NCBI GenBank assembly: GCA_949128115.1
Contig: OX421962.1
Span: 36,417,745 to 36,481,744 of the forward strand
Source: Anaspis maculata
Lineage: Eukaryota > Arthropoda > Insecta > Coleoptera > Scraptiidae
Length of the DNA stretch: 64,000 nucleotides
Reading direction: 5' to 3'
Below the pieces are notes generated by a model, which was not told the origin of the DNA, searched no databases, and saw only the letters and a program-made list of their open reading frames with translations. The position numbers and the translations under genes are program-made. Positions 10,886 to 21,358 of the stretch are shown in pieces; the first letter of the stretch is position 1; every line of letters starts with the position of its first letter.

Positions 10886-11283
10886 GGCCCAACTGCACCG
10901 CTCACCCTTAAATCTCTACTTTAGTAAGCTCGGCTTAAGTGAGGGTTCACCTAAGGACCATGAGTTCACTGCACCGATTTAGCTTAGTCAAAACTTAGCT
11001 AAGCCAGGGTTAAGCTTCAGCAAAGTCTCAAACCTTGGGGATATTCAATTTTTCTCTGGTTGTTTTTAAATTTCCCTCGCTTTTTTGTCACACAGATTGG
11101 TAACAGTGTCGATCACAGGGTCTGAACGGTCAATAGTTTGAATTATTGGCATTTTTCACAGGTGAGTGTAATGGCGAATTCCCAGAGCTGCTCGACCGCT
11201 CTCCGCTCTCGTTTTCAGTGTGCAGTGAATTTCTGTTCACGATACAGGGTGAGTCATGGATCACAAAAGCCAGTATTCTACAA

Positions 11284-11325
11284 ATTATATATATATATTA
11301 TATATTATATATATTATATATATTG
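11284..11325. repeat. AT microsatellite
   Basis: An imperfect run of TATATAT/TATTATAT units. Local ORFs ending in IYIIYYIYYIY are produced by it and are not genes. Confidence 0.9.
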
Positions 11326-11329
11326 AAAT

Positions 11330-12870
11330 CGACCGGCTCTTTAGCCATAAAGAATTGAATGTAAAACATCGTGAGCTTTGGGATTACACCTGAAAAGGGA
11401 GAGGCGGTCGTCAAGTAACGGGAAGTTGAAAGGTGTAGAAACAGTGGGCAGATGTCTGAGAGAAGAACACAAGAAAAACTGGGTATTTCCTGCTCCAGAT
11501 CATAGAAAAGAGAAGAAACAAGTCTATTCCGGTGATGAAGACTTCCATCGTACAGCTGTGGTGTTTCCAGAACGCTCGAAGATAAGTTTATTTAGTTGTT
11601 TTGTTTCTTGTCACTTAGACATTATTAATTGTAACAATTAGCGGGATATTCACGTTCAGGGGAGTAAAGGGAATACACGTAGCCTGTGGGTCACTGTTGT
11701 TGATGCTTGAGAGAGACGAAAGAGTAGAACGATGTCGCCACAAGATATCCAGATGAACTGCGACCGAGCTACCATGAGAGACAGCATCTGGCGAGACAAC
11801 AAAGCGATGACCTGTAGAACAGGTGACGTGGGTTTGAGAGCTCCGAGGTATGCTGTCATACTTGATGTACCTGGTCGGGTTATTCTCCTCCATCTGAGTT
11901 GAATTGCTTTAATGATTTCTTCATACTTCTGTTTACCATGTTACATATTACACTGATCGATTATCTTCTGTATCCATGCCTGGATCTTATGTGAGAAAGG
12001 GATCTGTACACAACAGCTGTTTTTCTTATTGTCGTGTCTTGTGAGAGAAGGGTATCTCTTGAAAGAAGATATCTTTCCTCACTTTGTTATCTTATGAAAT
12101 AATATACGTCTTCAACTGTTGAGACCTGGTTGTTGATATTGTTGATTTACATTGAATCATGTGGTGGTATTTATTGTGATAAATAACTGATGATGATTCC
12201 ATTGACCATGTTCATTATGTATGAACCCATGTACTGTGATTATTCACAGTTTCGTTTTATTGGTAATATTGATTGTTATTTATTTGTATGTCATGTGTTC
12301 TCCCTCTTCTTTCTGCAGCAGTGCCCAGCCACTGTCCTTGCCAAAATCTTCTCTATTTCCCTACAGATCCCTCGTCAACTTAGGTCACCGTAGAACTTAC
12401 TAATAAACCTTTGTCTCTGTTTCACACTGTCCCAAGTGGCTACACTGCGCTGAGCACTTGGTCTGCAGTATTCTTTCCCGCTAACAGGTTCCTCAACAAT
12501 CTAGGTTACTGGAACTAATATGATCTGTTCTAGCGAGAGCGATACTCTCTCTCGTCTTTCTCTTGTTCTCTCTGCATCAGTGGCTTACACACTGCATTTC
12601 AAATAGTGGGTGGGAAGGGTAATTGAATTGAATTTATTGTGTTGTATGAAATTGGTTGCATTGTAATTGATTGATATTGCATTCTTGAACATGAGTTGAT
12701 ATATTTGTCTTTGGAATAAAATTGTTCTTTGTTGATTTTGAAGTCTCAGTGTTTTCATTTCCAAGCCTTCACTTACCTGTACTACTTTGGGGTAACTAAC
12801 GGAACAATTAAAGTCCTAACGAACACCACTAGACGAACACGAACAGCCAACCTAAGTCTTCAACTTTAAA
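11330..12870. other. Interior of the Harbinger-like element, unrecognised
   Basis: An 87-codon plus-strand ORF at 11378-11641 and several shorter ones have no motif I recognise. AATAAACC near 12401 followed by an untranslated-looking stretch could be a gene or LTR 3' end, but no partner sequence was found. I assign nothing. Confidence 0.3.
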
Positions 12871-12871
12871 G

Positions 12872-14867
12872 GGGATTCTTCTTTTTCTTTGGGGAAAGTT
12901 TATTTTTATAAGAGGGGTGGGTTGGGAGATTACAATATATTTCGGGTTTTTTACAAATTATTGTATGCCCGTGCTCGCCCGCCAATAATTTCTATCTTCT
13001 GCATCCTCTTCACTCAATCCTCGCTTCTCCATCGCTCTGTTTATCCCATCTCTCCATGTAGTTTTTGGACGTCCAACCGATCTCCTTCCTGGCGCTTTCC
13101 AACTCATCATCTCCAGTGGCCATCTCCCGTCTTCCATTCTTTTGACATGTCCAAACCATCTCAAACCCTTATGTTCTACCCTATCGATGATCGTTTGTTC
13201 CTCTGCTTCCATTCTTATTCTTATTTCTTCAGTCCTTATGGGTTGTAACCTCGATACCCTTGCACCTCTTCTCAAATAGTCCATCTCAACTGCATTTATT
13301 TTTCTGTGGTATTCCGCGTTAACAGTCCAAATCTCTGCACCATAAAGAAGCACCGATTCTACCAGCATTTTCCCAATATATTTTTTGGTTTTGTTGGTTA
13401 AATTTTTATCCCACCAGATTGAGTTTAAACATGCCAAAACGTTTCTGCTTTGTTCTAAACGCCTCTTAATTTCATGTGTCCCAAATCCATCTTTGTTGAT
13501 CTCGACTCCCAAATATTTGAAGTGTTCGACTTGTTTGATTTCGGTATTGTTATCGTCAATCATAATTTTGAATTTTTCATCTGAATTTGTGACCGAATAT
13601 TCTGTCTTGTTAGTGTTGATTTTCAAACCCCATTCTTGATATTCCTTGTTCAACCTTTTCAACATAAATTCCAAATCAAAGGCATCTTGCGCAATGACAA
13701 CCTGATCATCTGCAAAATGTATAATGAATAAGTACCGAGCGTTCATAAATTAAATGGGTCAAGGGTGCCTATGAGTTTGAAAACATCTGTCGGAACTAGC
13801 ATCGTTCATTTGATGTCTGTAATTTTTTGGTTATCGTAATTTGTCAAACCAGCCGCAGTTTTCATTTTCGGAACATTTTAAATGTGGTTTTCACGGCAGG
13901 GCGCAAAACCTACATAATCGAGGAGTATTTTCGAACGTGAAGTATTCTCGTGCACTTATAGCAGATCAGAGATTAATAATATGGGACGTAACTTGTCAAA
14001 GTTTGACAAATTTATTACAAAAGGATTACGCTAGTTTCGACAGACGTTTTTGAATCCACAGGCACCCTCGACCCATTTAATTTATGAACTCTCGGTACTT
14101 GTTATTGATAGGTACTCCCATTCCGATAACTCTCCTTTTCCAGTTCTTGATTGCGCATTCCAAATATATGTTGAATAGGAGAGGTGATACATTACATCCT
14201 TGTCTTAATCCTTTTGATGTCTTTATAGGGTTCGACTGTTGATTTTGAGTTTTTATAATCATATAATTGTCTTTATATAATTCTCGTATGATCTTTATCA
14301 AAATGTGAGAAACTTCAAATTTTGTCAACGCTTTCCACAACATGTTCCTCGGTATGGAGTCATAGGCTTTTTCTAGATCTACGAATGCTGCAAACGTGTC
14401 CTCTCCTTTTTCTCTTCTTTTCTCCATGAGCTGTTATAAAACAAACAAATTATCCATACATCCTCGACCTGTCATGAAACCATTTTTTTCTTGGCTAATT
14501 CGTGTTTCCGTGTCTTCTTTCAACCGTTTATTTATCGTTCTCCCAAATAATCTACTGAGGGTACTGTTGATGCTCAGTCCTCTGTAATTATTGGTATCGT
14601 TCCGATTTCCTTTCTTGTGAATCGATATCAACCAAGACAGTTTCCAAATTGCAGGAATTTTGTTTTGTCGAAAACAGTTGTTGATCAATTGATTCAGACG
14701 TTTGACTAATGTCTGACCACCATTCTTGATCAATTCGACATATACGTATCCTGGTCCAGGAGCTCTGCCATTTTTCATTGTTTGGATTATCTGTTGTAAT
14801 TCTTCTTCCGATATTGAAATTATTTCTCCGTAATTTTGTTCCTCATCATTCTCGACCTCATCCTCTA
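12872..14867 (-). pseudogene. RTE-clade non-LTR retrotransposon, 5'-truncated reverse transcriptase
   Basis: Minus-strand reading from about 14867 gives the RT of an RTE-like element. In order there is MKNGRAPGPG, the block with IHKKGNRNDTNNYRGLS, VDLEKAYDSIPR with a catalytic Asp, KGLRQGCNVSPLLFNIYLE and, after an insertion, IIHFADDQVVIAQD with the catalytic FADD box. The RTE-type C-terminus follows (LLYGAEIW, LRWFGHVKRM, GRRSVGRPKTTW), ending at 12958. The endonuclease is missing, so the copy is 5'-truncated as usual for target-primed insertions. Defects are one in-frame TAA at about 14431-14433 and the 359-bp MITE at 13736-14094, which splits the RT eight residues before the FADD box. Downstream of the stop there is AATAAA on the minus strand and an A-rich tail to about 12872. 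Confidence 0.9.
13736..14094. mobile_element. 359-bp MITE with GTAC target duplication, inside the RTE reverse transcriptase
   Basis: The left end reads CGAGCGTTCATAAATTAAAT then GGGTCAAGGGTGCCT. The reverse complement of the right end is the same but for two or three changes (CGAGAGTTCATAAATTAAAT then GGGTCGAGGGTGCCT). It is flanked by GTAC at 13732-13735 and 14095-14098. Removing the element and one GTAC joins the upstream NNKY and downstream LFIIHFADD residues in frame, so its boundaries are exact to the base. The transposase family is not identified. A 70-codon internal ORF is not recognised. Confidence 0.95.
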
Positions 14868-15363
14868 AAAACTATTAGTATTATAAAGTATTCTACAATT
14901 ATATCTAAAATATTCCATTGGTTCCTTAAATAATTTAGAATAAGAAGATATGATTCTTTTTATTGCCATAAGATGAAATTTTATTGACGTTTTTGAAGGA
15001 AAATGAATTCTACTAATATGACAAAATACGGGTGCATTATTTTTAACCATACTATCGAATGGGCCAATAAAAAAAATCAGGCAAGTAACCCATTCTCGCC
15101 CATTCGTCTATATCATTATCCAATAACTCCTTCTCCATTGGGATATTGTTATTTACGATATTGTTCATTTTTTGACAGCACGCACAGCTGCATATGTTAT
15201 CAACAGTTGATAAGTGGTGGCTGAGCCGTACCACACCCTGGGCTTGTTTTAGGCAAAGCTTAAGCATCCCTAAGCCACAGTTTGTTGACGGTGCATTGTA
15301 CTTTTAAGTCAAGGACCAGTAAAGTTTCACTTGAAGGTTAAGTGTGAGCGGTGCAGTTGGGCC

Positions 15364-16396
15364 TAAGACGCTCAATCGTGGGTGAAAGGCTCAAAACATT
15401 ACTAACTTTAGGCTCTAACAGTGTACCAAATTGCATATTTATGTTATGAAAAGCCAGGTCTCTACTCTCTAGACAGCTTCCAGTCTAGCTCTGGACTATA
15501 TAGTTTTTTTCCGACTGTAATTTGTCTTTTTTTACTGCATGAACTCCTTTGTCGCTCTCTGTCTGGAATAATCTGAACGCAACTATGCAATTTTTGACAA
15601 CTACACATTGGAGAGCACTTCCCACTGAACCATTATCATAAAAATTTCGGAGACTTTCGGTTTCAGGCTCTCCTCAATGAAGGATCAAGTTAAGGGTGAG
15701 AGACCCAATATTTTGTATTTTCCATAAAAAAAATTAAACAAATTGTGTTCAAACAGCTTTTAAGAACAAACCTTCCAATTGATGATGGCGAAACTTGGTA
15801 GGCTACCTCGAAGTACATCAAGGTTCATAATGCGTAACATATTTCACCATTCCAGATGTTGCAAATGCCATCATGGGCACTAAAGCTTTGAAGAGCCGGA
15901 AAATACGTCAATGGCAATTCTTTCCCGCCGAAGAGGTCACTAAATCATGATGACGAGGTTGTTTTTATGATGCAATGATTACATGTTACCATTATTATGA
16001 TAACCGGTCACTTCTCCAACGATGCCTCAGAGGGCAGATCCAAGATGGTGCTCAAGAGGAAAAAAAAGTTGACAATCGTATTTCTGGAAATAGTTGGCTT
16101 GGAAATTGGCTACCCAGCTCATATCATTTTCAACATTACTTTTTGTAGAAATACCAAGTATTGTGTCAATATCTCGAAGAATCACTTATTTATGGAAAAA
16201 AAAGTGTTTTTGTTTTTTTTTCATTTTTCCCCTACATTTCAAAGACGGTTCAAGGTAATCAAGAACAGTTTGCTGTGACTTCATAAGCATAAAACAGATA
16301 TTGTATGTGGTGAATTACACGTCTCCACATGCTTCGGTTGAATCATTATAATTTTTCAACTTTTTTTTCTGTATCACCCTGTATACGCCGCCGGCA
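15364..16396. other. Spacer, unrecognised, ending in a CAGGGTG-type MITE end
   Basis: No gene is recognised. TGTATCACCCTGTATA at about 16370-16384 looks like the right terminus of a CAGGGTG-type foldback element, but I did not find a convincing left partner. A 93-codon ORF at 15997-16278 lacks motifs and ends in a T-rich run. Confidence 0.4.
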
Positions 16397-16488
16397 TGGA
16401 TGACGCTGATGGCTACCTTTCTGGATCAGAAGAGTACGATGCAAAGAACATTCCCATCAAGTGGCATCTTCTCATCAAAAAGTGCAAG
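16397..16488 (+). CDS. Possible short coding exon of unknown gene
   Basis: An ATG at 16397 opens a frame MDDADGYLSGSEEYDAKNIP followed by IKWHLLIKKCK. It ends at AAG/GTACTT, a usable splice donor. The composition is protein-like (acidic and serine-rich, then basic) and the codons are balanced, unlike the AT-rich surroundings. There is no acceptor just upstream, so it would be a first coding exon. I do not recognise the protein, found no downstream exon, and it may be captured or relict sequence next to a transposon end. Confidence 0.25.
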
Positions 16489-16689
16489 GTACTTTCAACT
16501 AGCATCCGGACTATACCTAATACCTATACCTAGGTATAAATGGTGAATTGGTGAAGTAGGTACTGGAAGCTGGAACGGGCTTTGTTCTCGCGTGGTAGTT
16601 TGATGCTCACTCCACGATTATTTTCTCATGCCATTTTAAAAAGTTTAAGTCAAGGTTAAATGTTAAGTTTACTTCACGATATTCAACGT

Positions 16690-16800
16690 CTGTATTGTTA
16701 TAAAGCTTACTGGAGACTACGACGCGCGTACAAAACACACAACACACACCTGCACAATTTGCGGAGAGGCCTGCAACGAAAGCTTGCTTAAATAGTCGGC
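16690..16800 (+). repeat. Dispersed repeat shared with 24145-24240
   Basis: ACTGGAGACTACGACGCGCG, then ACAC-rich sequence and CACAATTTGCGGAGAGGCC, matches ACTGGAGACCATGACGCGCG ... CACAATTGGTGGAGGAGCC at 24151 onward. Both are followed by AGCTTGC. It may be part of an LTR or leader of a retrotransposon, but this is unproven. Confidence 0.5.
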
Positions 16801-16859
16801 AAGAAAATTCCGGCACGTCCGATTTTTGGCCGTGAATTACATCTTTCTTGGGGCTTACA

Positions 16860-17215
16860 GTTTGCCTGATCAGAGGATGGCCAATAAGCTGTCCTGGATG
16901 ACCTATGGCAACGAATGGCAATGCCCACGAAATAGTACGATGACGAATCCGTATTGCGACCGACCGGATAAAAGCATGATATAACTTGTGGGCCAAGTCC
17001 GGAGGATTTCAAGCAGGAAGCGGGTGACCTAGTGTGACTGCACAATCCCCAACCCAAAGGAAAGATCTCGGGAACTTCGTCCGTTGTGAGAGGGACCATA
17101 CAGCGCGGTCAAGAGGATCAGCGACGTCGTGTACCGGACTCAGAGCCCCTAGAGCCAAGACGAATGACGAACCGACTCGCACGGTGAAGGAGGAATTACG
17201 CAGTATAGTGCGGCG
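16860..17215 (+). pseudogene. Gypsy integrase C-terminal fragment, degraded
   Basis: Segments align with the 3' end of the Gypsy copy at 61.7-64.0 kb. CGAATCCGTATTGCGACCGA (about 16946) corresponds to the same stretch near 63738. GGATTTCAAGCAGGAAGC (about 17007) corresponds to the GFQAGD region, and GGACCATACAGCGCGGTCAA (about 17092) with GACGTCGTGTACCG to the GPY..VKRI.DVVYRI region. Frames are broken several times. The right side is cut by the foldback that begins at 17216. Confidence 0.8.
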
Positions 17216-18671
17216 GTTAACGACCATTTTTCAGGGAAACTTTGCATTTTGTGATAAAAGCATAAAATTTGGCATATACGCTCTACAGACTCTCCTTTAC
17301 TATTTACGAGGCGGACCCACGATGGAACCGCCGTGCAGCTGTCAGAATTGTCATTTGCCTACCTTCCAGGGGCAAAAACCGAAGTCGGTTATCGAGCTGA
17401 TTTAAAAGTGACGTCTATCAATGCAGTAGACCTTCACAGTTAACTTCACCAAGACAGATGTCAATATTACAAAAGGAGGGGGAATGGGAGGGAATAGCTC
17501 TAGCCGCAGCACAGATTTTTTTATTTGGTAATTTCGTACCAAATTGTAAAGTTTGGTGTCGTTTCCGACTAAATTACATCTTTTGAATTCAAATTAAATG
17601 TTGTAATTGCAGTTTGAAAGAAGAAGATTTTCTTTTGTTGAAAAAAATATATATTTCAGAAAAAAATTTAGGCTTTTTTCATTTTGACTTTCATTCTAAT
17701 TCAAGGCATTTGAAGTGAAAATCCTTATTTAGTTCACTTTTTCAAAGCTTCCTGCACATGAAAACCATGTACGAAACCTGACTTTTACTTTGACAAGTTC
17801 GTGAGCCTCATTTGTTCCTAAAGTCGTGAAAGTAATATGCAATCATTTTTATGTACGAATGGAAGTGTGCGTGCAAAGGTATCGCGGCGATTCTGTCAGC
17901 TGCACGGCGGTTCCGTCATGGGTGCACCTCTTATATCGTAAAGGACAGTCCATAGACCATGTATGCCAAGTTCCATGCTTTTATCACAAACTGCAAGGCT
18001 TTGCATGCACACCTCCATTTGTACATGAAAATTGATGAAATTATTGGATATCACTTCTACGACTTTGGGAACAAATGAAGCTCACGATCTTGTCAAAGTA
18101 AAAATCAGGTCTCGTACATGGTTTTTATGTACAGGAAGCTTTGAAGGAGTGAACTAGATAAGGATTTCAACTTCGAATGCCTTGAATTAGAATGAAAGTC
18201 AAAATGAAAAAAGCCAAATTTTTTTTCCGAGATATATATTTTTTTCAACAAAAGGAAATCTTTTTTTTTCAAACTGCAATCATAACATTCAATTTGAACT
18301 CAGAAGATGTAATTTAGTCGGAAACGACACCAAACTTGTCAATTTGGTCCGAAATTAACAAATAAAAAAATCTGTGCCGCGGCTAGAACTATCCCCTCCC
18401 ATTCCCCCTCCTTTGGTAATATTGACATCTGTTTTGGTGGAGTTATACTGTGGAGGTCTACTGCATTGATAGACGTCACTTTTGAATCAGCTTGATAACC
18501 GACTTAAGTTTTTGCCCCTGAAAGGTAGGCAAAAGACAATTCTGACAGCTGCACGGCGGTTCCATCGTGGGTCCGCCTCGTAAATAGTGAAGGACAGTCT
18601 GCAGGGCGTATGTACCAAATTTCATACTTTTATCACAAAATGCAAGGTGGTTCTTACTAACCGCCGCACTA
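17216..18671. mobile_element. Foldback element, 1.46 kb, arms nearly full length
   Basis: The sequence begins TAGTGCGGCGGTTA and ends with its complement, CCGCCGCACTA. The arms of about 680 bp pair almost throughout, for example GGAGGGGGAATGGGAGGG at 17477 with CCCTCCCATTCCCCCTCC at 18395. Both sides are flanked by GTA (17213-17215, 18672-18674), a candidate 3-bp target duplication. The centre (about 17884-18003) holds a third copy of the terminal sequence block (GTCAGCTGCACGGCGGTTCC, then ACTTTATCACAAA-like sequence). The superfamily is not assigned and there is no coding capacity. Confidence 0.88.
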
Positions 18672-19073
18672 GTAGGGTGCGGGCCGAAAAGTCACATTTT
18701 CGATTTTTTTATTCTAATACAGTAATGTATGGATAATCCGAACCCTCTATAATCCGAACTACTCTATAATCCGAACACCCCATTTGTGTAAAATGATATC
18801 TATAATCCGAACCCCTGTATCCTGTAATCCGAACTGTTACTTATTTTTCTTTGTGCCTGCGCGCGCGCGCTTTCTAAGGGAATACCGAACATTTTATGCG
18901 AGCTTGCAAGTCTCAGCTTGTATTGTAAGCTGAATTTGAATCATCCTTAACACGAAAGCATATCACGTTAACCCTTCTACAAAAAGTTGACATTTTGCGT
19001 CACCTTCCATGACTAAGTTGCTTATTTTTTTTAAGTAAATTGGCGGCATTTTTATGGTTAAGTCAGGTATCTA

Positions 19074-21136
19074 CAGGGTGTTTCAAAAAGTATGTGCCAT
19101 ACGTGAATGGCAGATGGAGGATGTCAAGGCGAGTTGAGATCAAGAAGAGAAAATTTTTTATGGCGATCGGTCTCGAAGATACAGGGTGTTTTGTTCTTTG
19201 TCAACAATTTACAATAAGCGATATCTCTGGAGCGGTTTGATATAAACGAATGAAATTTACCTGTCACATTTCCCTGCTGATACTTAATCAAATGCCATAG
19301 CAAGTAGAAAAAAAATCAGATCTGGACTTGAAAAAAAAAGTTTTTGAGTTTGCCTGTCAAAAAGTACATGTTTTGAGCGGATTTCGGAAAAAACACTACC
19401 ATATCTGGAAAGCTCAGGAAAAATGCTACAAGAGTGACTGTTCAATTTTCACGGCACACTCGAAATCATTCGACAAAGAAATTGAGAAACAACTCATACC
19501 AGTGTTACTATTCAAAGTGAAATTTTTATTAGGCGCAATAATGGATACAATTCGGTACGATCACTGCAGATTCTTCAGTTCTATCATATCTTTCACTAAG
19601 ACTCGACATGCCTCACAAGAGAACAATTTTCTAAAAAAAAAAACTCGAGAAAACCAAAATTCTCGCCAGAGTTGGACTGTTACAATTACGTTCTTTTGTT
19701 TCATTCAAATTTATTTGGATATGCAGAGTTCACAGATTTTTGTTGAAATTGTTAGCACATTTGGCCGGAATAATCAGTTTTCTTAGTAGGTACCTTATTT
19801 GACCATACAAAAAATTAAATAAGAGAGAGTTTCATCATTTCTTATACCACAAAATATTCGCTTGTTTTTGTTATACCTACCTAGTTCACCTAGGTAACTT
19901 TATTTTTTTGGAACATTTATGGTTGTGTTGTCAGTTGTGTTACAAGTTGTTTGTTCGGTCCAAATAAATCCTCGCAAACAAAATGGCCAACCGATTTACA
20001 AACGCTGAATTCGCCGATATTATTTTTGTGTGTGGGTTCTGCGATGGCAACGGGAGATCCGCCAAAAGGGAATACGAGCTAAGATATCCAGGTCGCAGAA
20101 TATCATCTTGAAACACGTTTGGAAGAATTTTTCAATACAGTTGTGAACATGGGAGATTCCCCGGAACTGCTGTTGTAGCTGTACCTCCGAGAAACATCGA
20201 ACGACCGAAAGTGGATGCCCAGGAAGAAATTCTGGAGATGGCAGAGGAAGATCCTTCCATGAACACGAGGAGGATAGGACATGCCCTTGGTATTCCCCAT
20301 GCTCGTGCATGGAGAGGATCAAAAAGCGAACGCTTGTATCCCTTACCATCTGCAGAAGGTGCAGCGACTAGAGCCAAATGATCCAGCCCCGAACGCCTCA
20401 TCTTTTGCAGATGGATTGTGAACCATCCACGAGCTGTACCTGGGATTTTATTCACAGATGAGGCCCAGTTTACAAGGGACGGCGAGACGGCGTTACTAAT
20501 GGCCGAAACTCGCACATTTGGGCGCAGGAAAATCCCCATGCTGGCGAGAATTTTGGTTTTCTCGAGATTTTTTTTAGAAATGTCTTCCCTTGTGAGACAT
20601 GTCGAGTCTTAGTGAAAGATATGATAGAACTGAGGAATCTGCAGTGATCGTAACGAATTGTATCCATTATTGCGCCTAATAAAAATTTCACTCTGAATAG
20701 TAACACTGGTATAAGTTGTTGTTTCTCAATTTCTTTGTCGGATGACTTCAAGTGTGCCGTGAAAATTGAACAGTCACTCTTGTAGCATTTTTCCTGAGCT
20801 TTCCAGATATGGTAGTGTTTTTTCCGAAATCCGCTCAGAAAATGTACTTTTTGACAGGCAAACTCAAAAACTTTTTTTTCAAGTCCGGACCTGATTTTTT
20901 TTCTACCTGCTATGCCATTTGATCAAGTACCAGCAGGGGAATATGACAGATAAATTTCATCTGTTTATATCAAACCGCTCCAGAGATATCGCTTATTGTA
21001 AATTGTGACCAAAGAACAAAACACCCTGTATCTTCGAGACCGATCGCCAAAAATTTTTTTCTTTTCTTGATCTCAACTCGCCTTGACATCCTCCATCTGC
21101 CATTCACGTATGGCACATACTTTTTGAAACACCCTG
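19074..21136. mobile_element. Defective Tc1/mariner-superfamily element (DUF4817 type) with about 600-bp TIRs
   Basis: The ends are CAGGGTGTTTCAAAAAGTAT and its complement, with TA duplications at 19072-19073 and 21137-21138. Inverted arms 19074-19672 and 20548-21136 match almost continuously over about 600 bp. Between them is a decayed transposase fragment at 19983-20560. The arms are far longer than usual Tc1-like TIRs, and the right arm starts within coding sequence, so this looks like a rearranged or internally deleted derivative. Confidence 0.9.
19983..20560 (+). pseudogene. DUF4817/Tc1-like transposase fragment
   Basis: The ATG at 19983 starts MANRFTNAEFADIIFVCGFC, then DGNGRSAKREYELRYPGRR, the N-terminal DUF4817 helix-turn-helix region found in a group of insect Tc1/mariner-like transposases. 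A frameshift near 20103 follows. Later pieces read TRRIGHALGIPHARAWR and then, in another frame, WIVNHPRAVPGILFTDEAQF, which includes the second catalytic Asp region (FTDEAQF). A diverged piece resembling the HIWA.ENPHA motif overlaps the start of the right arm. The third catalytic acidic residue and everything after are missing. Frameshifts and truncation make it non-functional. Confidence 0.85.
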
Positions 21137-21358
21137 TATAAACCGAACACGTTCGGATTATAGATATCATTCAGTATGAATTCTATAATCCGAAAGTTTT
21201 GGTAATCCGAACGGGGTCTGCAAACTCTCTGTTCGGATTATCCAGACATTACTGTAGTGCGGAAAAGATGCATAATCAGATTACAAAAAGAAATCGTTCC
21301 AGCGTTTTTGAAAAAAAATCATCACTTCAGGGTCCGCAATGACGTTGAAATTTCTATA

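Larger units (their letters stand above)
10886..15363. mobile_element. PIF/Harbinger-like TIR element of about 4.5 kb with nested retrotransposon
   Basis: The left end GGCCCAACTGCACCGCTCAC and the right end, reverse complement of 15340-15363, agree over more than 24 bases. Both continue with related subterminal motifs (AAGGACCA against GGTCCTTG, TGCACCG, TTAAGCTT.GC). GGCCCARTTGCAC-type ends with TTAAGC-rich subterminal repeats are typical of PIF/Harbinger-like MITEs. The flank is TA on both sides; a 3-bp TWA duplication is not clear. The interior at 11030-12870 and 14868-15215 shows no recognisable transposase; the RTE fragment at 12872-14867 is a later insertion. Confidence 0.7.
18720..21254. 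mobile_element. pogo/Tigger-like element with TATAATCCGAAC subterminal repeats
   Basis: The ends CAGTAATGTATGGATAATCC and GGATTATCCAGACATTACTG are inverted, and TA flanks both (18718-18719, 21255-21256). CAGTRRTGTCTGGATAATCCGAAC-type ends are characteristic of pogo/Tigger elements. Short TATAATCCGAAC units are repeated at least five times next to the left end and several times, inverted, next to the right end. There is no pogo transposase: most of the interior is a later insertion at 19074-21136. Without that insert and one TA copy the element is about 470 bp. Confidence 0.9.

Noticed and set aside
10886..10910. Assignment of the 4.5-kb element to PIF/Harbinger by a 3-bp TWA duplication
   Set aside because: Flanks show GTA on the left and TAA on the right, so only TA is shared. 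The superfamily call rests on the terminal sequence style alone.
12401..12500. AATAAACC plus following sequence as the end of a solo LTR
   Set aside because: No TG start, matching copy or target duplication could be found.
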